A stretch of 64,000 nucleotides of DNA from assembly GCF_017355265.1 (NCBI RefSeq), contig NZ_JADIJQ010000002.1, positions 95,106 to 159,105 of the forward strand, given 5' to 3'. Position 1 is the first letter of the stretch. Every line of letters starts with the position of its first letter. The position numbers were made by a program, and so were the translations under genes. The notes under the pieces are model-generated. The model saw only the letters and a list, made by a program, of their open reading frames with translations, was not told the origin of the DNA and did no database searches. This document shows, piece after piece, positions 9,700 to 19,092 of this stretch. The DNA is from Tessaracoccus sp. SD287. Lineage in GTDB: Bacteria > Actinomycetota > Actinomycetes > Propionibacteriales > Propionibacteriaceae.

Positions 9700-10614
9700 T
9701 CAGACCAACCCCTTCTCCCCCAACCACGCCTTGGCGATCTCGTCCGAGCCGAGCTTCTCGTCGACCGAACGAGCATTCAGCTTCTGCAACTCCGTGGCGG
9801 TCAGCGCCTTGTTGACCTTGTCGATCGCCGCAGCGGCGGCATCGTCCACCTTCTTGGAGACCACCGGTACCACGTTCTGGGGAAGGATCAGATTCTTGGG
9901 GTCCTTCAGCACCACCAACCCCTGCTTGGCGATGACCGGGTCGGCGGTGTAGATGTCGGCCACCTGCACGTCGCCGTCCAGCAGCGCCTTGACCGTCAAC
10001 GGGCCACCGGAGTCCTCCACCGGGACGACCTCGGCGTCGACGCCGTAGGCCTCCTTGAGACCCTTGGGCCCGTAGGGACGAGTGCTGAACTCGCTGTTGG
10101 CGGCGATCTTGATCGTGCCGCCGACCTTGGTCAGGTCGGCGATGCTGGCCAGGCCGTGCTGCTCGGCCAACGCCTTAGTGACGGTGTAGGAGTCCTGGTC
10201 GCTGGCCTCGGCGGGGTCGAGGACCCGCAGCTTGTCACCGAGCGCCTTGCCCAGTTCGGTCTGGATCGCGTAGACCGTCGTGGCGGTCGAGGACTTGTCG
10301 AGGTACTGCAGCAGGTTGCCGTTGTATTCAGGGAAGACGTCGATCTTGCCTGCCTGGATCTCGGGAAGGTAGACCTCGCGCTGGCCAATCTGGTACTGCC
10401 GGGTGACGGTGAAGCCGGCTTTCTCGAGCGACTGGGCGTACAGCTCGGCAATTATCTCATTGGAGTAGTAGGCCTGCGATCCCACCACCAGCGTTCCACC
10501 GGCAGCGGTGTTGGCGGCGGTGGTCGCGTCCTGGCTGAGCGGGTCAGCCGACGAGCATCCGGCCAGGACGGCGAGCCCCGCCAGCGAGACGAAGTGACGA
10601 CGGTTGAGCGTCAT
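9700..10614 (-). CDS. Glycine betaine/choline-type ABC transporter substrate-binding lipoprotein (OpuC/OsmF family)
   Basis: Extracytoplasmic solute-binding protein of a quaternary-amine (betaine, choline, carnitine) importer, used for osmoprotection or as a carbon/nitrogen source. It has 304 residues, with a signal peptide containing a twin-arginine-like NRRHFV at 4-9 and a lipobox LAGC ending at Cys20, so it is membrane-anchored. The mature part starts with LVVGSQAYYSNEIIAELYAQ and includes GKIDVFPEYNGNLLQYL, typical of the OpuAC/ProX fold. It is the last gene of a four-gene minus-strand operon; its ATG overlaps the upstream permease stop (ATGA). The exact ligand cannot be told. Confidence 0.88.
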   Translation of the reverse strand: MTLNRRHFVSLAGLAVLAGCSSADPLSQDATTAANTAAGGTLVVGSQAYYSNEIIAELYAQSLEKAGFTVTRQYQIGQREVYLPEIQAGKIDVFPEYNGNLLQYLDKSSTATTVYAIQTELGKALGDKLRVLDPAEASDQDSYTVTKALAEQHGLASIADLTKVGGTIKIAANSEFSTRPYGPKGLKEAYGVDAEVVPVEDSGGPLTVKALLDGDVQVADIYTADPVIAKQGLVVLKDPKNLILPQNVVPVVSKKVDDAAAAAIDKVNKALTATELQKLNARSVDEKLGSDEIAKAWLGEKGLV

Positions 10615-11288
10615 GAGCGTTCCTTTCGGGTGAGTGCATGGGCAGGGGTTGCCACGCGCTGGAGGGTGAGGAAGATGAGTTCACTGGTGATGGCCAGGCC
10701 GATGACCAGCAGTGAGGACGCCAGCATGACGTCGTACTGCTGGGTCTTCAACCCCAGGAAGAGCAGCCTGCCCAGTCCGCCGGCCCCCACGTAGGCCGCG
10801 AGGGTGGCGGTGGAGATGATCTGCAGCATCGCCGAGCGCAGCCCGCCCAGCAGCACCGGCAGGCCGAGCGGCACCTCGACCTGTCGCAGGATCTGCCACT
10901 CGGTCATTCCGGCCGCGCGGGCCCCGTCCACGACGGCACGGTCCACGCCCTGGACGCCGGCATAGGCGCCGGCGAGCACGCTGGGGATGCCCAGGATGAC
11001 GAAGGCCAGCATCGGGGCGGTCAGGCCAATGCCGACCATGATGCCGAACAGGGTCACCAGTCCCAGGGTGGGCAGGGCGCGGGCACCGCCGCTGAGCCCG
11101 ACGGCGAGGCCGCGTCCGCGTCCGGTGTGGCCCACCCACCAGCCGATCGGGATGGCGATCAGCGCCGAGATCGCCAGGCCCAGCAGGCTGTACCAGAGGT
11201 GTTGCCACAACAGGGGCCCTGCCCCGAGGGCACCGGTCCAGTTCTCGGCGACACCGAGCCAGGCGAAGGCCTCGACCAGGAAGTTCAT
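10611..11288 (-). CDS. OpuC-type ABC transporter permease (second)
   Basis: Inner-membrane permease of the quaternary-amine importer. I start at the ATG at 11288, whose ATGA overlaps the preceding permease stop; an upstream in-frame ATG would add 11 Gly-rich residues inside that gene. The protein has about 225 residues with five or six hydrophobic segments and the EAA-loop signature (VDGARAAGMTEWQILRQVEV), the contact for the ATPase. It pairs with the permease at 11285-11938 as the usual heterodimer. The first 30 residues (FLVEAFAWLGVAENWTG) are amphipathic and face outward. Confidence 0.87.
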   Translation of the reverse strand: MNFLVEAFAWLGVAENWTGALGAGPLLWQHLWYSLLGLAISALIAIPIGWWVGHTGRGRGLAVGLSGGARALPTLGLVTLFGIMVGIGLTAPMLAFVILGIPSVLAGAYAGVQGVDRAVVDGARAAGMTEWQILRQVEVPLGLPVLLGGLRSAMLQIISTATLAAYVGAGGLGRLLFLGLKTQQYDVMLASSLLVIGLAITSELIFLTLQRVATPAHALTRKERS

Positions 11289-11938
11289 GCCGCCCCCGCC
11301 GTCGCCTCGGGTCGTGCCCATGGCAGGATGAGTCGTCCGGCGCGGGCCAACAGCCAGTCGACCAGCAGCGCCAACACGACGGTGGCCACCAGTCCGGTGA
11401 CGATCTCCTCGATGATGCCGCGCTGGAAGCCGTCGGTGAACAGTTGCCCGAGGCTGGGAATGCCCAGCACCGCGCCCACGGTGACCAGCGAAATGGTGCT
11501 GACCGCCACCACCCGCAGCCCTGCCAGCATGGTCGGACCCGCCAGCGGCAGGTCGACGGTCAGGAAACGGCGCACCGGCGGATGTCCCATCGCCACCGCG
11601 GCGTCGAGCACCTTGGCATCGACCTGGCCCAGGGCGTCCACGGTGGCCGGCACCATCAGCGCCAGCCCGTACAGGGTCAGTGCGACGACCATGTTGACCT
11701 GGTCACGGATGTTGGTGCCCAGCAGCAGGGGCAGCACGATGAACAAGGGCAGCGACGGGATCGCGTACATCAGCGACGACAGCGAGACCAACGGCACCCG
11801 CAGCCAGCGCACCTTGTTGGCGAGCCAGGCGACCGGCACCGCCAGCACCAGGCTGAGCGCGATCGGCGGCAGGGACAGCATCAGGTGGCGCACCAGCAGC
11901 TGGCCGATCAGGTCGAGATTGCCCAGCAGCCAGGTCAC
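11285..11938 (-). CDS. OpuC-type ABC transporter permease (first)
   Basis: Membrane subunit of the same importer; 217 residues with about five transmembrane helices (for example LMLSLPPIALSLVLAVPVAW). The EAA loop is present as LDAAVAMGHPPVRRFLTVDL. The ATG lies in the stop of the upstream ATPase gene (ATGA), and its own stop overlaps the next permease start, so translation is coupled along the operon. Two separate permeases plus a separate binding protein distinguish this OpuC-like layout from OpuA fusions. Substrate class is inferred from the binding protein. Confidence 0.87.
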   Translation of the reverse strand: MTWLLGNLDLIGQLLVRHLMLSLPPIALSLVLAVPVAWLANKVRWLRVPLVSLSSLMYAIPSLPLFIVLPLLLGTNIRDQVNMVVALTLYGLALMVPATVDALGQVDAKVLDAAVAMGHPPVRRFLTVDLPLAGPTMLAGLRVVAVSTISLVTVGAVLGIPSLGQLFTDGFQRGIIEEIVTGLVATVVLALLVDWLLARAGRLILPWARPEATAGAA

Positions 11939-12771
11939 GAGCCGCCGCCCGTGGTGCCGGGGGCGGTGAGCAGGCCCACGGGTCGTCCGTGTGCGTCGAC
12001 CAGAACGGTGCGGCCGTTGACCTGTTCGGGGTGCAGCGAGCGTTCGCCGCTGTCCAGGCCCACGAACTGGCGGACGAAGTCGTCGGCGGGGTCAGCGAGA
12101 ATCTGGTGGCCGGTGCCCCGCTGGGCGACCTCGGCATGCGGCTTGAGGATGATGATCTCGTCACCCAGCAGCAGTGCCTCGGTGATGTCGTGGGTGACGA
12201 AGACGACGGTCTTGCCCAGTTCCCGCTGCAGGCCCAGCAGCCACTGCTGCAGGTCGCTGCGCACGAGCGGGTCGACCGCCCCGAACGGTTCGTCCATCAG
12301 CAGGATGTTCGGGTCGGCCGCCAGCGCCCGGGCGACACCCACCCGCTGCTGCTGACCGCCCGAGAGTTGGTGCGGGTAGCGGTTGGCCATGGACCGGTCG
12401 AGGCCGACCAGGTCCATCAGTTCGTGGGCCCGGGTGCGGGCCTGCTGGCGGCCGGTGCCGTTCAGCATCGGGACGGTGGCGATGTTGTCGATCACCTTGC
12501 GGTGCGGCAGCAGCCCGCCCTGCTGCATCACGTAGCCGATCCGTCGGCGCAGGTGCACCGGGTTGAGGGTGGCGACGTCCTCGTCGTCGATCAGCACGCG
12601 TCCGGCGGTGGGGTCGACCATCCGGTTGACCATCCGCATCAGGGTGGTCTTGCCGCTGCCACTGGACCCGACGAGCACGGTGGTCGAGTGGCTGGGCACG
12701 ACCGCGCTGAAGTCCGCGACGGCGGCGGTGCCGTCGGGGTAGCGCTTGGAGACGTGCTGGAACTCGATCAC
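11935..12771 (-). CDS. OpuC-type ABC transporter ATP-binding protein
   Basis: ATPase that powers the quaternary-amine importer; about 278 residues from the GTG at 12771, preceded by a GGGAGG ribosome-binding site 7 nt upstream. A longer reading from 12897 would add 42 residues lacking ABC features. It shows Walker A VGSSGSGKTT, Q-loop VMQQGGLLPH, ABC signature LSGGQQQR, Walker B ILLMDEPFGA, and H-loop FVTHD. Family OpuCA proteins carry two regulatory CBS domains; here only a short C-terminal piece (NGRTVLVDAHGRPVG) remains, so ionic-strength gating through CBS domains is probably lost. It is the first gene of the operon. Confidence 0.9.
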   Translation of the reverse strand: MIEFQHVSKRYPDGTAAVADFSAVVPSHSTTVLVGSSGSGKTTLMRMVNRMVDPTAGRVLIDDEDVATLNPVHLRRRIGYVMQQGGLLPHRKVIDNIATVPMLNGTGRQQARTRAHELMDLVGLDRSMANRYPHQLSGGQQQRVGVARALAADPNILLMDEPFGAVDPLVRSDLQQWLLGLQRELGKTVVFVTHDITEALLLGDEIIILKPHAEVAQRGTGHQILADPADDFVRQFVGLDSGERSLHPEQVNGRTVLVDAHGRPVGLLTAPGTTGGGS

Positions 12772-13048
12772 GGGGGTCCTCCCTGCTGGGCAGGTGGTGC
12801 AACGGGGATGGGCTGCGGTTTGTTCCGGGGGTTCCACGATTGCACAGCCCGACGACACCTGCGGCTGATCCGGCGGTGTTGTCCAGCCGCAAGTCATCGG
12901 GATGGCGAGGGCATCCTCACTGCGCGTGGAGTGCCGCCCGTTGCGTGGTTCGCAGGCCTTTCAGGGACCCGTGCCTAGTGCCACATATCGCGGCATTCTG
13001 CTTTTTGATACCCCCATGGGGTATATAGTCAGGACAGAAGGGAGCGAT
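12772..13048. other. Divergent intergenic region between the opuC-type operon and the copper ATPase gene
   Basis: This 277-bp divergent region carries the CsoR-type operator for the copper ATPase near its right end. The opuC-side promoter could not be identified with confidence. No small ORF or RNA element is supported. Confidence 0.4.
13008..13024 (+). promoter_or_regulatory. CsoR-type copper operator overlapping the P1B-ATPase promoter
   Basis: ATACCCCCATGGGGTAT is a perfect 7-3-7 inverted repeat matching the known CsoR operator pattern (A/T flanks around C/G runs). TATAGT at 13024-13029 looks like a -10 box and abuts the operator, so bound repressor would block RNA polymerase. The ATPase start is at 13049 with an AGAAGGGA ribosome-binding site. 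CsoR releases DNA when it binds Cu(I), so the gene should be copper-induced. No csoR gene is in this window. Confidence 0.8.
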
Positions 13049-15289
13049 ATGTCCAGACAGAAGCACGACCAGCACGACCAGCACGAGCAAGAGGGCCATG
13101 GGCATCAGGGCCACGGGCACCACCCGGCTGAGGGCCACGGGCACCACGTGACCACAACCCCCCGAACCGGGAGCGTTCCCCCGGGCACCGAATGGACCTG
13201 CCCCATGCACCCCGAGATCCGGCGTGACGGTCCCGGGTCCTGCCCGATCTGCGGCATGGCGCTGGAACCGGCCATCTACGACCCCGACGCCGGACCCAAC
13301 CAGGAACTCATCGACATGCGCCGCCGGTTCTGGATCGGGGCCGCACTCACCATCCCGCTGCTGGCGATGGCCATGATCCTGCCGCTGCTCGGCATCGAGA
13401 TCGGCCTGTCGGGGGCCGCCAACCAGTGGGTCCAGTTCGCGCTGGCGACCCCGGTCGTCTTCTGGGCGGGGTGGCCGTTCTACGTCCGCGCCGCCGCGTC
13501 GATCAGGAACCGGTCGCTGAACATGTTCACCCTGGTCGCCCTCGGCGTCACTGCGGCGTGGACCTACTCCACGGTGGGCCTGCTGTGGCCCGGCGTCTTC
13601 CCCGAGTCGATGCGCGTGATGGACGGACGCCCCGAGCCCTACTACGAGGCGGCCGCGGTCATCACCGTGCTGGTCCTGCTCGGACAAGTCCTCGAACTCC
13701 GTGCCCGGGAATCCACGTCGGGAGCGATCAAGGCGCTGATGGACCTCGCCCCAGCCCAGGCCCGCCGGATCAACTCCGACGGCACCGAGACCGACGTCGA
13801 CCTGGCCGACCTGGTCGTCGGCGATCTGGTCCGGGTGCGGCCCGGGGAGAAGGTGCCAGTTGACGGCTCGGTCACCGACGGCCGCTCGAGCATCGACGAG
13901 TCCATGGTCACCGGTGAGTCGCTGGCCGTCTCGAAGCAGGCGGGCGACCGCGTCGTGGGCGGCACCGTCAACGGCAACGGCAGCCTGGTCATCCGCGCCG
14001 AACGTCTCGGGTCCGACTCGTTGTTGTCGCGGATCGTCGCCATGGTCGGCGAGGCGCAGCGCTCGCGCGCCCCCATCCAGTCCCTGGTCGACAAGGTCTC
14101 GGCGGTCTTCGTCCCCGTCGTCATCGGCATCGCGCTCATAGCCTTCGTCATCTGGCTCCTGGTCGGGCCTGAACCACGCCTGCCGCACGCCCTGGTCGTG
14201 GCCGTGTCCGTGTTGATCATCGCCTGCCCCTGTGCGCTGGGTCTGGCCACGCCCATGTCGATCATGGTCGGGGTCGGACGAGCCGCGCGGGCCGGCGTGC
14301 TGGTCAAGAACGCCGAGGCGCTGGAGGTCATGCAGCAGGTCGACACCGTGGTGGTCGACAAGACCGGCACCCTGACCCAGGGCGCGCCGACGATCACGGT
14401 CATCGAGACCCTCGCCGAACTCGCCGAGGACGAGGTGCTGGCGCTGGCCGCGGCCGTCGAGCAGCACTCCGAGCACCCGCTGGCCCAGGCCATCGTCACC
14501 GGCGCGCGCGACCGTGACCTGACCATCCCTGCGTCCACCGACTTCACCTCCGAGGCAGGCGGCGGTGTCCGCGCCGAGGTGGGCGGACGCTGGGTCAGCA
14601 TCGGCAATGCGGACTACGTCTCTGCACCCGAGGCCGCCGAAACCGCGGCTGACCAGCTGCGGGGTGAGGGCGCCACGGCCGTCCACGTCTCGGTCGACGG
14701 GCAGGTGGTTGGCGTGCTGGCGATCGAGGACCCGGTCAAGCAGACCACCCCCCGCGCCATCCAGGCGCTGCACGCCGCCGGCATCCGGCTGGTGATGCTC
14801 ACCGGCGACAACCAGACCACCGCGGACGCCGTCGCCCGACGCCTGGGCATCGACGAGGTCCGCGCCCAGGTGCTTCCCGAGGACAAGGGGCGGGTGATCG
14901 AGGACCTCAAGGCGCAGGGGCGGACGGTGGCCATGGCCGGCGACGGCGTGAACGACGCCCCCGCACTGGCCACCGCCGACGTCGGCATCGCCATGGGCAC
15001 CGGCACCGACGTGGCCATGGAGAGCGCCGGGGTCACCCTGCTCGGCGGCGACCTGGTGGGGATCGTCCGGGCGCGGACCCTGTCACGGGCCACCATGGCC
15101 AACATCAGGCAGAACCTCATCTTCGCCTTCATCTACAACGTGATCGGCATTCCGGTCGCGGCCGGGGTGCTCTACCCGTTCCTGGGGGTGCTGCTCTCGC
15201 CCATGATCGCCGCGCTGGCCATGGCGCTGTCGTCGGTGAGCGTCATCACCAACGCGGCCCGACTGAATCGGGTCACGCTGGAGCTGTGA
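13049..15289 (+). CDS. copA: Copper-translocating P1B-type ATPase
   Basis: ATP-driven copper exporter in the cytoplasmic membrane; about 746 residues from the ATG at 13049. I reject the longer reading from 12902 because the promoter and operator lie inside it. The N-terminus is His-rich ([10 protein letters not shown]), then a CPMHPEI...CPICGM heavy-metal-binding motif; there is no GMxCxxC HMA domain. Core motifs are CPC (C393-P394-C395) in the transport helix, phosphorylated D437 in DKTGTLTQG, the EHPLAQA nucleotide-domain motif, and [10 protein letters not shown]. His-rich, CPC-type ATPases are usually Cu exporters, with Ag possible. It is regulated by the upstream CsoR-like operator. Confidence 0.9.
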   Translation: MSRQKHDQHDQHEQEGHGHQGHGHHPAEGHGHHVTTTPRTGSVPPGTEWTCPMHPEIRRDGPGSCPICGMALEPAIYDPDAGPNQELIDMRRRFWIGAALTIPLLAMAMILPLLGIEIGLSGAANQWVQFALATPVVFWAGWPFYVRAAASIRNRSLNMFTLVALGVTAAWTYSTVGLLWPGVFPESMRVMDGRPEPYYEAAAVITVLVLLGQVLELRARESTSGAIKALMDLAPAQARRINSDGTETDVDLADLVVGDLVRVRPGEKVPVDGSVTDGRSSIDESMVTGESLAVSKQAGDRVVGGTVNGNGSLVIRAERLGSDSLLSRIVAMVGEAQRSRAPIQSLVDKVSAVFVPVVIGIALIAFVIWLLVGPEPRLPHALVVAVSVLIIACPCALGLATPMSIMVGVGRAARAGVLVKNAEALEVMQQVDTVVVDKTGTLTQGAPTITVIETLAELAEDEVLALAAAVEQHSEHPLAQAIVTGARDRDLTIPASTDFTSEAGGGVRAEVGGRWVSIGNADYVSAPEAAETAADQLRGEGATAVHVSVDGQVVGVLAIEDPVKQTTPRAIQALHAAGIRLVMLTGDNQTTADAVARRLGIDEVRAQVLPEDKGRVIEDLKAQGRTVAMAGDGVNDAPALATADVGIAMGTGTDVAMESAGVTLLGGDLVGIVRARTLSRATMANIRQNLIFAFIYNVIGIPVAAGVLYPFLGVLLSPMIAALAMALSSVSVITNAARLNRVTLEL

Positions 15290-15311
15290 GAGTGGGCCAG
15301 CATGCGTCGAC

Positions 15312-15317
15312 TAGTCT
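15312..15317 (+). promoter_or_regulatory. -10-like box for leaderless yaaA
   Basis: TAGTCT (TANNNT) ends 7 nt before the ATG at 15325, with no SD in between. This is consistent with a leaderless transcript. Confidence 0.45.
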
Positions 15318-15324
15318 CGACGGC

Positions 15325-16101
15325 ATGCTGGCCCTGCTCTCCCCCGCGAAATCACTGGACCTCGACTCACCGCTGACCACCCGCAAGCACTCCCAGCCGC
15401 GGCAGCTGGACGACAGCCTGCGTCTGGTCGAGGTGATGAGGAGCAAGTCTGTCGCCGACATCTCGGGCCTGATGCACATCTCGTCCGAGTTGGCCGCCCT
15501 GAACGCCGAACGCTACGCGGCCTTCGAGACCCCCTTCACCCCCCGCAACGCCCGCCCCGCGGCGCTGCTGTTCAACGGTGACGCCTACCAGGGCCTGGAC
15601 GCCCGCCAGCGCTTCGACGAGCGGGACTGGACTGAGGCGCAGAAGACGGTGCGGATCCTGTCCGGGCTCTACGGCTTGCTGCGACCGCTGGACCTGATCC
15701 AGCCCTACCGACTGGAGATGGGCACCGGGCTGCGCACCGAGGCCGGGCGCAACCTCTACGAGTACTGGGGCTCGCGGATCACCGACCTGGTCCGCGACGA
15801 CCTGGCCGAGTCCCCCGGCCCGGACGTGGTGGTCAACCTGGCGTCGACCGAGTACAGCACCGCCGTCGACTTCGACGCCCTCGACGCACGGGTGATCACC
15901 CCCCGCTTCGAGAACCGGGACCGAGCCGGCAACTGGAAGGTGATCTCGTTCTCCGCGAAGCGGGCCCGGGGAACCATGGTCGGCTGGTTGGTCACCGAGC
16001 GGGTGCGCTCGGCGCGGGCCGTCACCGAGTTCGCCGAGGACGGCTACCGCTACGCCAAGGACGTGTCCACCCCGGACGCGCCGGTGTTCCGCCGCGGCTG
16101 A
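15325..16101 (+). CDS. yaaA: Peroxide-stress protein YaaA (DUF328/UPF0246)
   Basis: YaaA proteins lower free intracellular iron and protect DNA under peroxide stress in E. coli; the biochemical activity involves DNA binding. This protein has about 258 residues, the family length, starting MLALLSPAKSLDLDSP, the diagnostic N-terminus. It continues with the conserved FNGDAYQGLDA and LSGLYGLLRPLDLIQPYRLEMG blocks. I chose the ATG at 15325 because upstream residues do not belong to the family and a TAGTCT box sits 7 nt before it. It lies 35 bp after the copper ATPase, so redox-metal stress is a shared theme, but it probably has its own promoter. Confidence 0.92.
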   Translation: MLALLSPAKSLDLDSPLTTRKHSQPRQLDDSLRLVEVMRSKSVADISGLMHISSELAALNAERYAAFETPFTPRNARPAALLFNGDAYQGLDARQRFDERDWTEAQKTVRILSGLYGLLRPLDLIQPYRLEMGTGLRTEAGRNLYEYWGSRITDLVRDDLAESPGPDVVVNLASTEYSTAVDFDALDARVITPRFENRDRAGNWKVISFSAKRARGTMVGWLVTERVRSARAVTEFAEDGYRYAKDVSTPDAPVFRRG

Positions 16102-16129
16102 TTGCCCCCGACCGCGATCCTTGTTCCTG

Positions 16130-16198
16130 CTTGCCCGCGAACGCGACCCTTGCCCCTAGTTCGAAGCAGGCGCAACGGTGACGTTCACGGGCAACTGG
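16130..16198. repeat. Inverted pair of a dispersed intergenic repeat (GGGCAACGG family)
   Basis: The unit at 16172-16198 (GCAACGGTGACGTTCACGGG plus CAACTGG) recurs at 61324-61350 with 25 of 27 identical bases. A reverse-complement copy lies at 16130-16157, so the two can pair as an imperfect hairpin downstream of yaaA. Weaker copies appear around 16102 and 16205. Role unknown; a terminator or REP-like element is possible. Confidence 0.6.
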
Positions 16199-16302
16199 TG
16201 AGGTTCCGGGGCAAGTAGGACATTCGGGGCCGACTGCTGACGTCACGGCGTGCTGGTGACGACCAGGCAACTGGCTCCTCGGCCGGTGGCCCGGGCACCC
16301 AG

Positions 16303-16308
16303 TAGCAT
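16303..16308 (+). promoter_or_regulatory. -10-like box for leaderless membrane-protein gene
   Basis: TAGCAT (TANNNT) ends 7 nt before the GTG at 16316 with no SD. It fits the leaderless pattern seen elsewhere in this window. Confidence 0.4.
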
Positions 16309-16315
16309 CCCTGCC

Positions 16316-16777
16316 GTGATCATTTGGGCTGGGTGGGGTGTGCTGGCGTTCCTGCTGCCGGCAGGCGGAGCGGCGTTGTTCGTGGGACTCGGCACGCTGA
16401 TCGGACTCGACGACAGCAGCGGGGCGCAGGTGATGGCCGGCCTCGGACTGGTCGTCGGCAGCATCGCGACCTGGTTCCTGGGCCGATGGTTCAACGAGCA
16501 GCGTCCGATCACCCTGACCGAGACCGTGGTGGCGGCCCGCCGGCAGGAGCTGGACCACCTGGTCGCCACCCGGCAGTTCCAGTACGCCCCCGGGTACCCG
16601 GCGCCCAGCAGCCACGACGAGGCCCGCGCCCAGGCCGACCACCTGCTGGCGGCCGAGGCGGCGGCCCTGCAGAAGCGGGCGCGCAACCGGCACACCCTGT
16701 TCTGGGTGCCGATGCAGTACATGGCCTTCCTGACCGGGGCGATCGGACTGGTCATCCTCGTGATGGGAATGATGTAA
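16316..16777 (+). CDS. Small membrane protein of unknown function
   Basis: About 153 residues from the GTG at 16316; the longer reading from 16250 adds 22 residues with no support. There are two N-terminal hydrophobic segments (WAGWGVLAFLLPAGGAALFV and VMAGLGLVVGSIATWFLG), a soluble charged central part rich in Ala/Arg/Gln (about residues 65-125), and a C-terminal helix (YMAFLTGAIGLVILVMGMM). This looks like an inner-membrane protein with a cytoplasmic loop. I do not recognise the family. It stands alone between yaaA and the Tm-1-like operon. Confidence 0.7.
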   Translation: MIIWAGWGVLAFLLPAGGAALFVGLGTLIGLDDSSGAQVMAGLGLVVGSIATWFLGRWFNEQRPITLTETVVAARRQELDHLVATRQFQYAPGYPAPSSHDEARAQADHLLAAEAAALQKRARNRHTLFWVPMQYMAFLTGAIGLVILVMGMM

Positions 16778-16931
16778 CCGTCGAACCCGCCTCCCAGCCC
16801 TTGTCGGGGTGGGCATATGGTCGGGGGACAGACTCAAGGCTGAGTCCCCGCGACCGATTCGCCGGGCTTGTCCGCACGTGGGCACGCCTGCCGACAGCCG
16901 CGGTTGGCTCACGACGACAAGGGAGCGACCA

Positions 16932-18155
16932 ATGGCAACAGTGGCGTTGCTGGGAACCCTGGACACCAAGGGCGAGGAGTGCCTGTGGTTCCAGAACCGA
17001 CTACAAGAACATGGGGTGCAGACCCTGATCATCGACGTGGGTTCGTTCTCGTCCGACGAGCACGCCAGCGTCTCGTCCAGTGAGGTGATGCGCGCGGCAG
17101 GGAAGGATCGTGACGCCCTGCGCGAGCACCACGACCGTGGCGAGATGATGGGCGTGATGGGCGCCGGTGCGGCGGCCATCGTCAAGAAGATGGCTGCCGA
17201 GGGCACCATCCACGGCCTGCTGTCCTTTGGCGGGTCGGGCGGCTCCTCGGTCGCGGCCCCGGCGATGCAGGCCCTGCCGGTCGGCTTCCCGAAGTTGCTG
17301 GTCTCGACCATGGCCTCGGGCAATGTGAAGCCCTACGTGGGCGAGGTGGACGCGACCCTGATGTACTCCATCGTCGACGTCGCCGGGTTGAACTCCATCT
17401 CGACGCAGGTCTTCGACAACGCCGCCGCCGGCATCGCCGGCATGGCCAAGGCCTACGAGGCCCGACTGGCGGCACCCGAGGGCGACCACAAGCCCAACAT
17501 CGGCATCACCATGTTCGGCCTCACCACCCCGGCCGCCGACGAGGCCCGACACACGCTGGAGTCGCTGGGCTACGAGGTATTGGTCTTCCACGCCACCGGC
17601 ACCGGCGGGCAGGCCATGGAGAAGCTGGTCGAGTCGGGGTTGTTGGCCGGCGTCTGCGACCTCACCACCACCGAACTGTGCGATGACCTGGCCGGGGGCA
17701 TCCTCTCGGCCGGGCCGGACCGGCTCGAGATGGCCGGCAGGCTCGGGGTGCCGCAGGTGGTCAGCCTGGGTGCCCTGGACATGGTCAACTTCGGTCCCCG
17801 CGCCGACGTCCCCTCGAAGTACGAGGGCAGGAACTTCCTCGTCCACAACCCCACGATCACCCTGATGCGCACCACCCCGGACGAGATGGCAGAGCTCGGA
17901 CGCCGGATCGCCCGCAAACTCGCAGCCGCGACCGGACCCACCGAACTGTTCATCCCGCTGCGGGGCGTCTCCGGGATCGACGTCGCCGACGGCCCCTTCT
18001 GGGACCCCGAGGCCAACGCCCGCATGATCCAGGAGTTGAAGGCCGGTCTCGAGGGTTCGCCGGTGGTCGTCCACGAACTCGACCAGCACATCAACGACGC
18101 CGGCTTCGGAAAGACCATGGCCGAGGCCCTGCACCGTCGGATCACCGGCGCCTGA
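16932..18155 (+). CDS. Tm-1-like ATP-binding domain protein (UPF0261)
   Basis: About 407 residues, the normal UPF0261 length, from the ATG at 16932 behind an AAGGGAG ribosome-binding site. The family start [16 protein letters not shown] is clear; upstream in-frame residues from 16809 are not homologous in character. Other conserved blocks are [42 protein letters not shown], and [12 protein letters not shown]. The family is homologous to the N-terminal inhibitory domain of tomato Tm-1, which binds ATP and a tobamovirus replication protein; the bacterial role is unknown. It is followed 31 bp later by a PEP-hydrolase-like gene, the other half of Tm-1, so the pair very likely acts as one enzyme system. 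Confidence 0.88.
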   Translation: MATVALLGTLDTKGEECLWFQNRLQEHGVQTLIIDVGSFSSDEHASVSSSEVMRAAGKDRDALREHHDRGEMMGVMGAGAAAIVKKMAAEGTIHGLLSFGGSGGSSVAAPAMQALPVGFPKLLVSTMASGNVKPYVGEVDATLMYSIVDVAGLNSISTQVFDNAAAGIAGMAKAYEARLAAPEGDHKPNIGITMFGLTTPAADEARHTLESLGYEVLVFHATGTGGQAMEKLVESGLLAGVCDLTTTELCDDLAGGILSAGPDRLEMAGRLGVPQVVSLGALDMVNFGPRADVPSKYEGRNFLVHNPTITLMRTTPDEMAELGRRIARKLAAATGPTELFIPLRGVSGIDVADGPFWDPEANARMIQELKAGLEGSPVVVHELDQHINDAGFGKTMAEALHRRITGA

Positions 18156-18186
18156 CCACCACCACCCTCGCGTGACTAGGAGAATC

Positions 18187-19014
18187 ATGAACCGCAGTGA
18201 CATCTTGCAGAAGTTCCGCCAGCAGGTGGCCGACGGCCGACCGATCGTCGGGGGCGGCGCCGGCACCGGCATCTCGGCCAAGTCGGCCGAGGCTGGCGGC
18301 ATTGACCTGCTCATCATCTACAACTCGGGCCGCTTCCGGATGGCCGGGCGCGGCTCGCTGGCCGGGCTGATGTCCTATGGCGACGCCAATGCCATCGTCA
18401 TGGAGATGGCGATGGAGGTGTTGCCGGTGGTCAAGCACACCCCCGTGATGGCCGGGGTGCACGGCACCGACCCGTTCCGGATCATGCCGCTGTTCCTCAA
18501 GCAGGTGAAGGAGGTCGGCTTCGCGGGAGTGCAGAACTTCCCCACCGTCGGCCTGATCGACGGCGTCTTCCGGGCCAATCTGGAGGAGACGGGCATGAGC
18601 TACGGCCTCGAGGTCGACATGATTCGGATGGCCCATGAGCTGGATCTGCTGACCTCTCCCTATGTCTTCGACACCGACCAGGCCAGGGCGATGGCCGAGG
18701 CCGGGGCCGACATCCTGGTGCCCCACATGGGGCTGACCACCTCCGGCACCATCGGGGCCCAGACCTCGATGACGTTGGAGGAGGCCGCCAAGAAGGTGCA
18801 GGAGTTGGCCGATGCCGCCAAGGCGGTCAACCCGGACATCCTGGTGCTGTGCCACGGCGGTCCGATCGCGAACCCCGAGGATGCCCAGTACGTGCTGGAC
18901 AACACCGAGGGCATCGTCGGCTTCTACGGCGCCAGCTCGGTGGAACGATTCCCGACCGAGACCGGCATCAAGGAGCAGACGGAGAAGTTCAAGGCCATCA
19001 CCTTCCGCAAGTAG
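18187..19014 (+). CDS. Phosphoenolpyruvate-hydrolase-like TIM-barrel protein (Tm-1 C-terminal homologue)
   Basis: About 275 residues, start ATG 18187 with an AGGAG ribosome-binding site at 18178-18183. The sequence has TIM-barrel phosphoryl-pocket features ([66 protein letters not shown]). Related proteins are annotated as PEP hydrolase or isocitrate-lyase-like; whether it hydrolyses PEP is unproven. It forms a two-gene operon with the UPF0261 gene. Together (407+275) they roughly match plant Tm-1 in length and order, a natural gene-fusion clue for joint function. Confidence 0.85.
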   Translation: MNRSDILQKFRQQVADGRPIVGGGAGTGISAKSAEAGGIDLLIIYNSGRFRMAGRGSLAGLMSYGDANAIVMEMAMEVLPVVKHTPVMAGVHGTDPFRIMPLFLKQVKEVGFAGVQNFPTVGLIDGVFRANLEETGMSYGLEVDMIRMAHELDLLTSPYVFDTDQARAMAEAGADILVPHMGLTTSGTIGAQTSMTLEEAAKKVQELADAAKAVNPDILVLCHGGPIANPEDAQYVLDNTEGIVGFYGASSVERFPTETGIKEQTEKFKAITFRK

Positions 19015-19092
19015 CCCCAGTAACTGTCCCCCAGTTGGGCCTACCCCCCTGTTTTGAGGGGGTCGGGGCCATCTGGGGGACGCTTACTGGGG
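19015..19092 (+). terminator. Nested inverted repeat downstream of the Tm-1-like operon
   Basis: The outer arms at 19015-19034 (CCCCAGTAACTGTCCCCCAG) and 19073-19092 (CTGGGGGACGCTTACTGGGG) pair with few mismatches. An inner stem, ACCCCC (19043-19048) with GGGGGT (19058-19063), carries a TTTT-containing loop. It starts directly after the stop codon, so it likely ends the Tm-1-like operon and insulates nirK. No clean T-tract follows. Confidence 0.65.

Noticed and set aside
12902..13048. N-terminal extension of the copper ATPase
   Set aside because: It contains the CsoR operator and the -10 box; the ATG at 13049 has a ribosome-binding site.
12917..14773. 618-codon frame antisense to the copper ATPase
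   Set aside because: No recognisable domain; a consequence of high GC opposite a real gene.
16932..19014. Antiviral defence role by analogy to plant Tm-1
   Set aside because: Tm-1 acts on an RNA-virus replicase; homology alone does not support anti-phage activity, so I list only a metabolic hypothesis.
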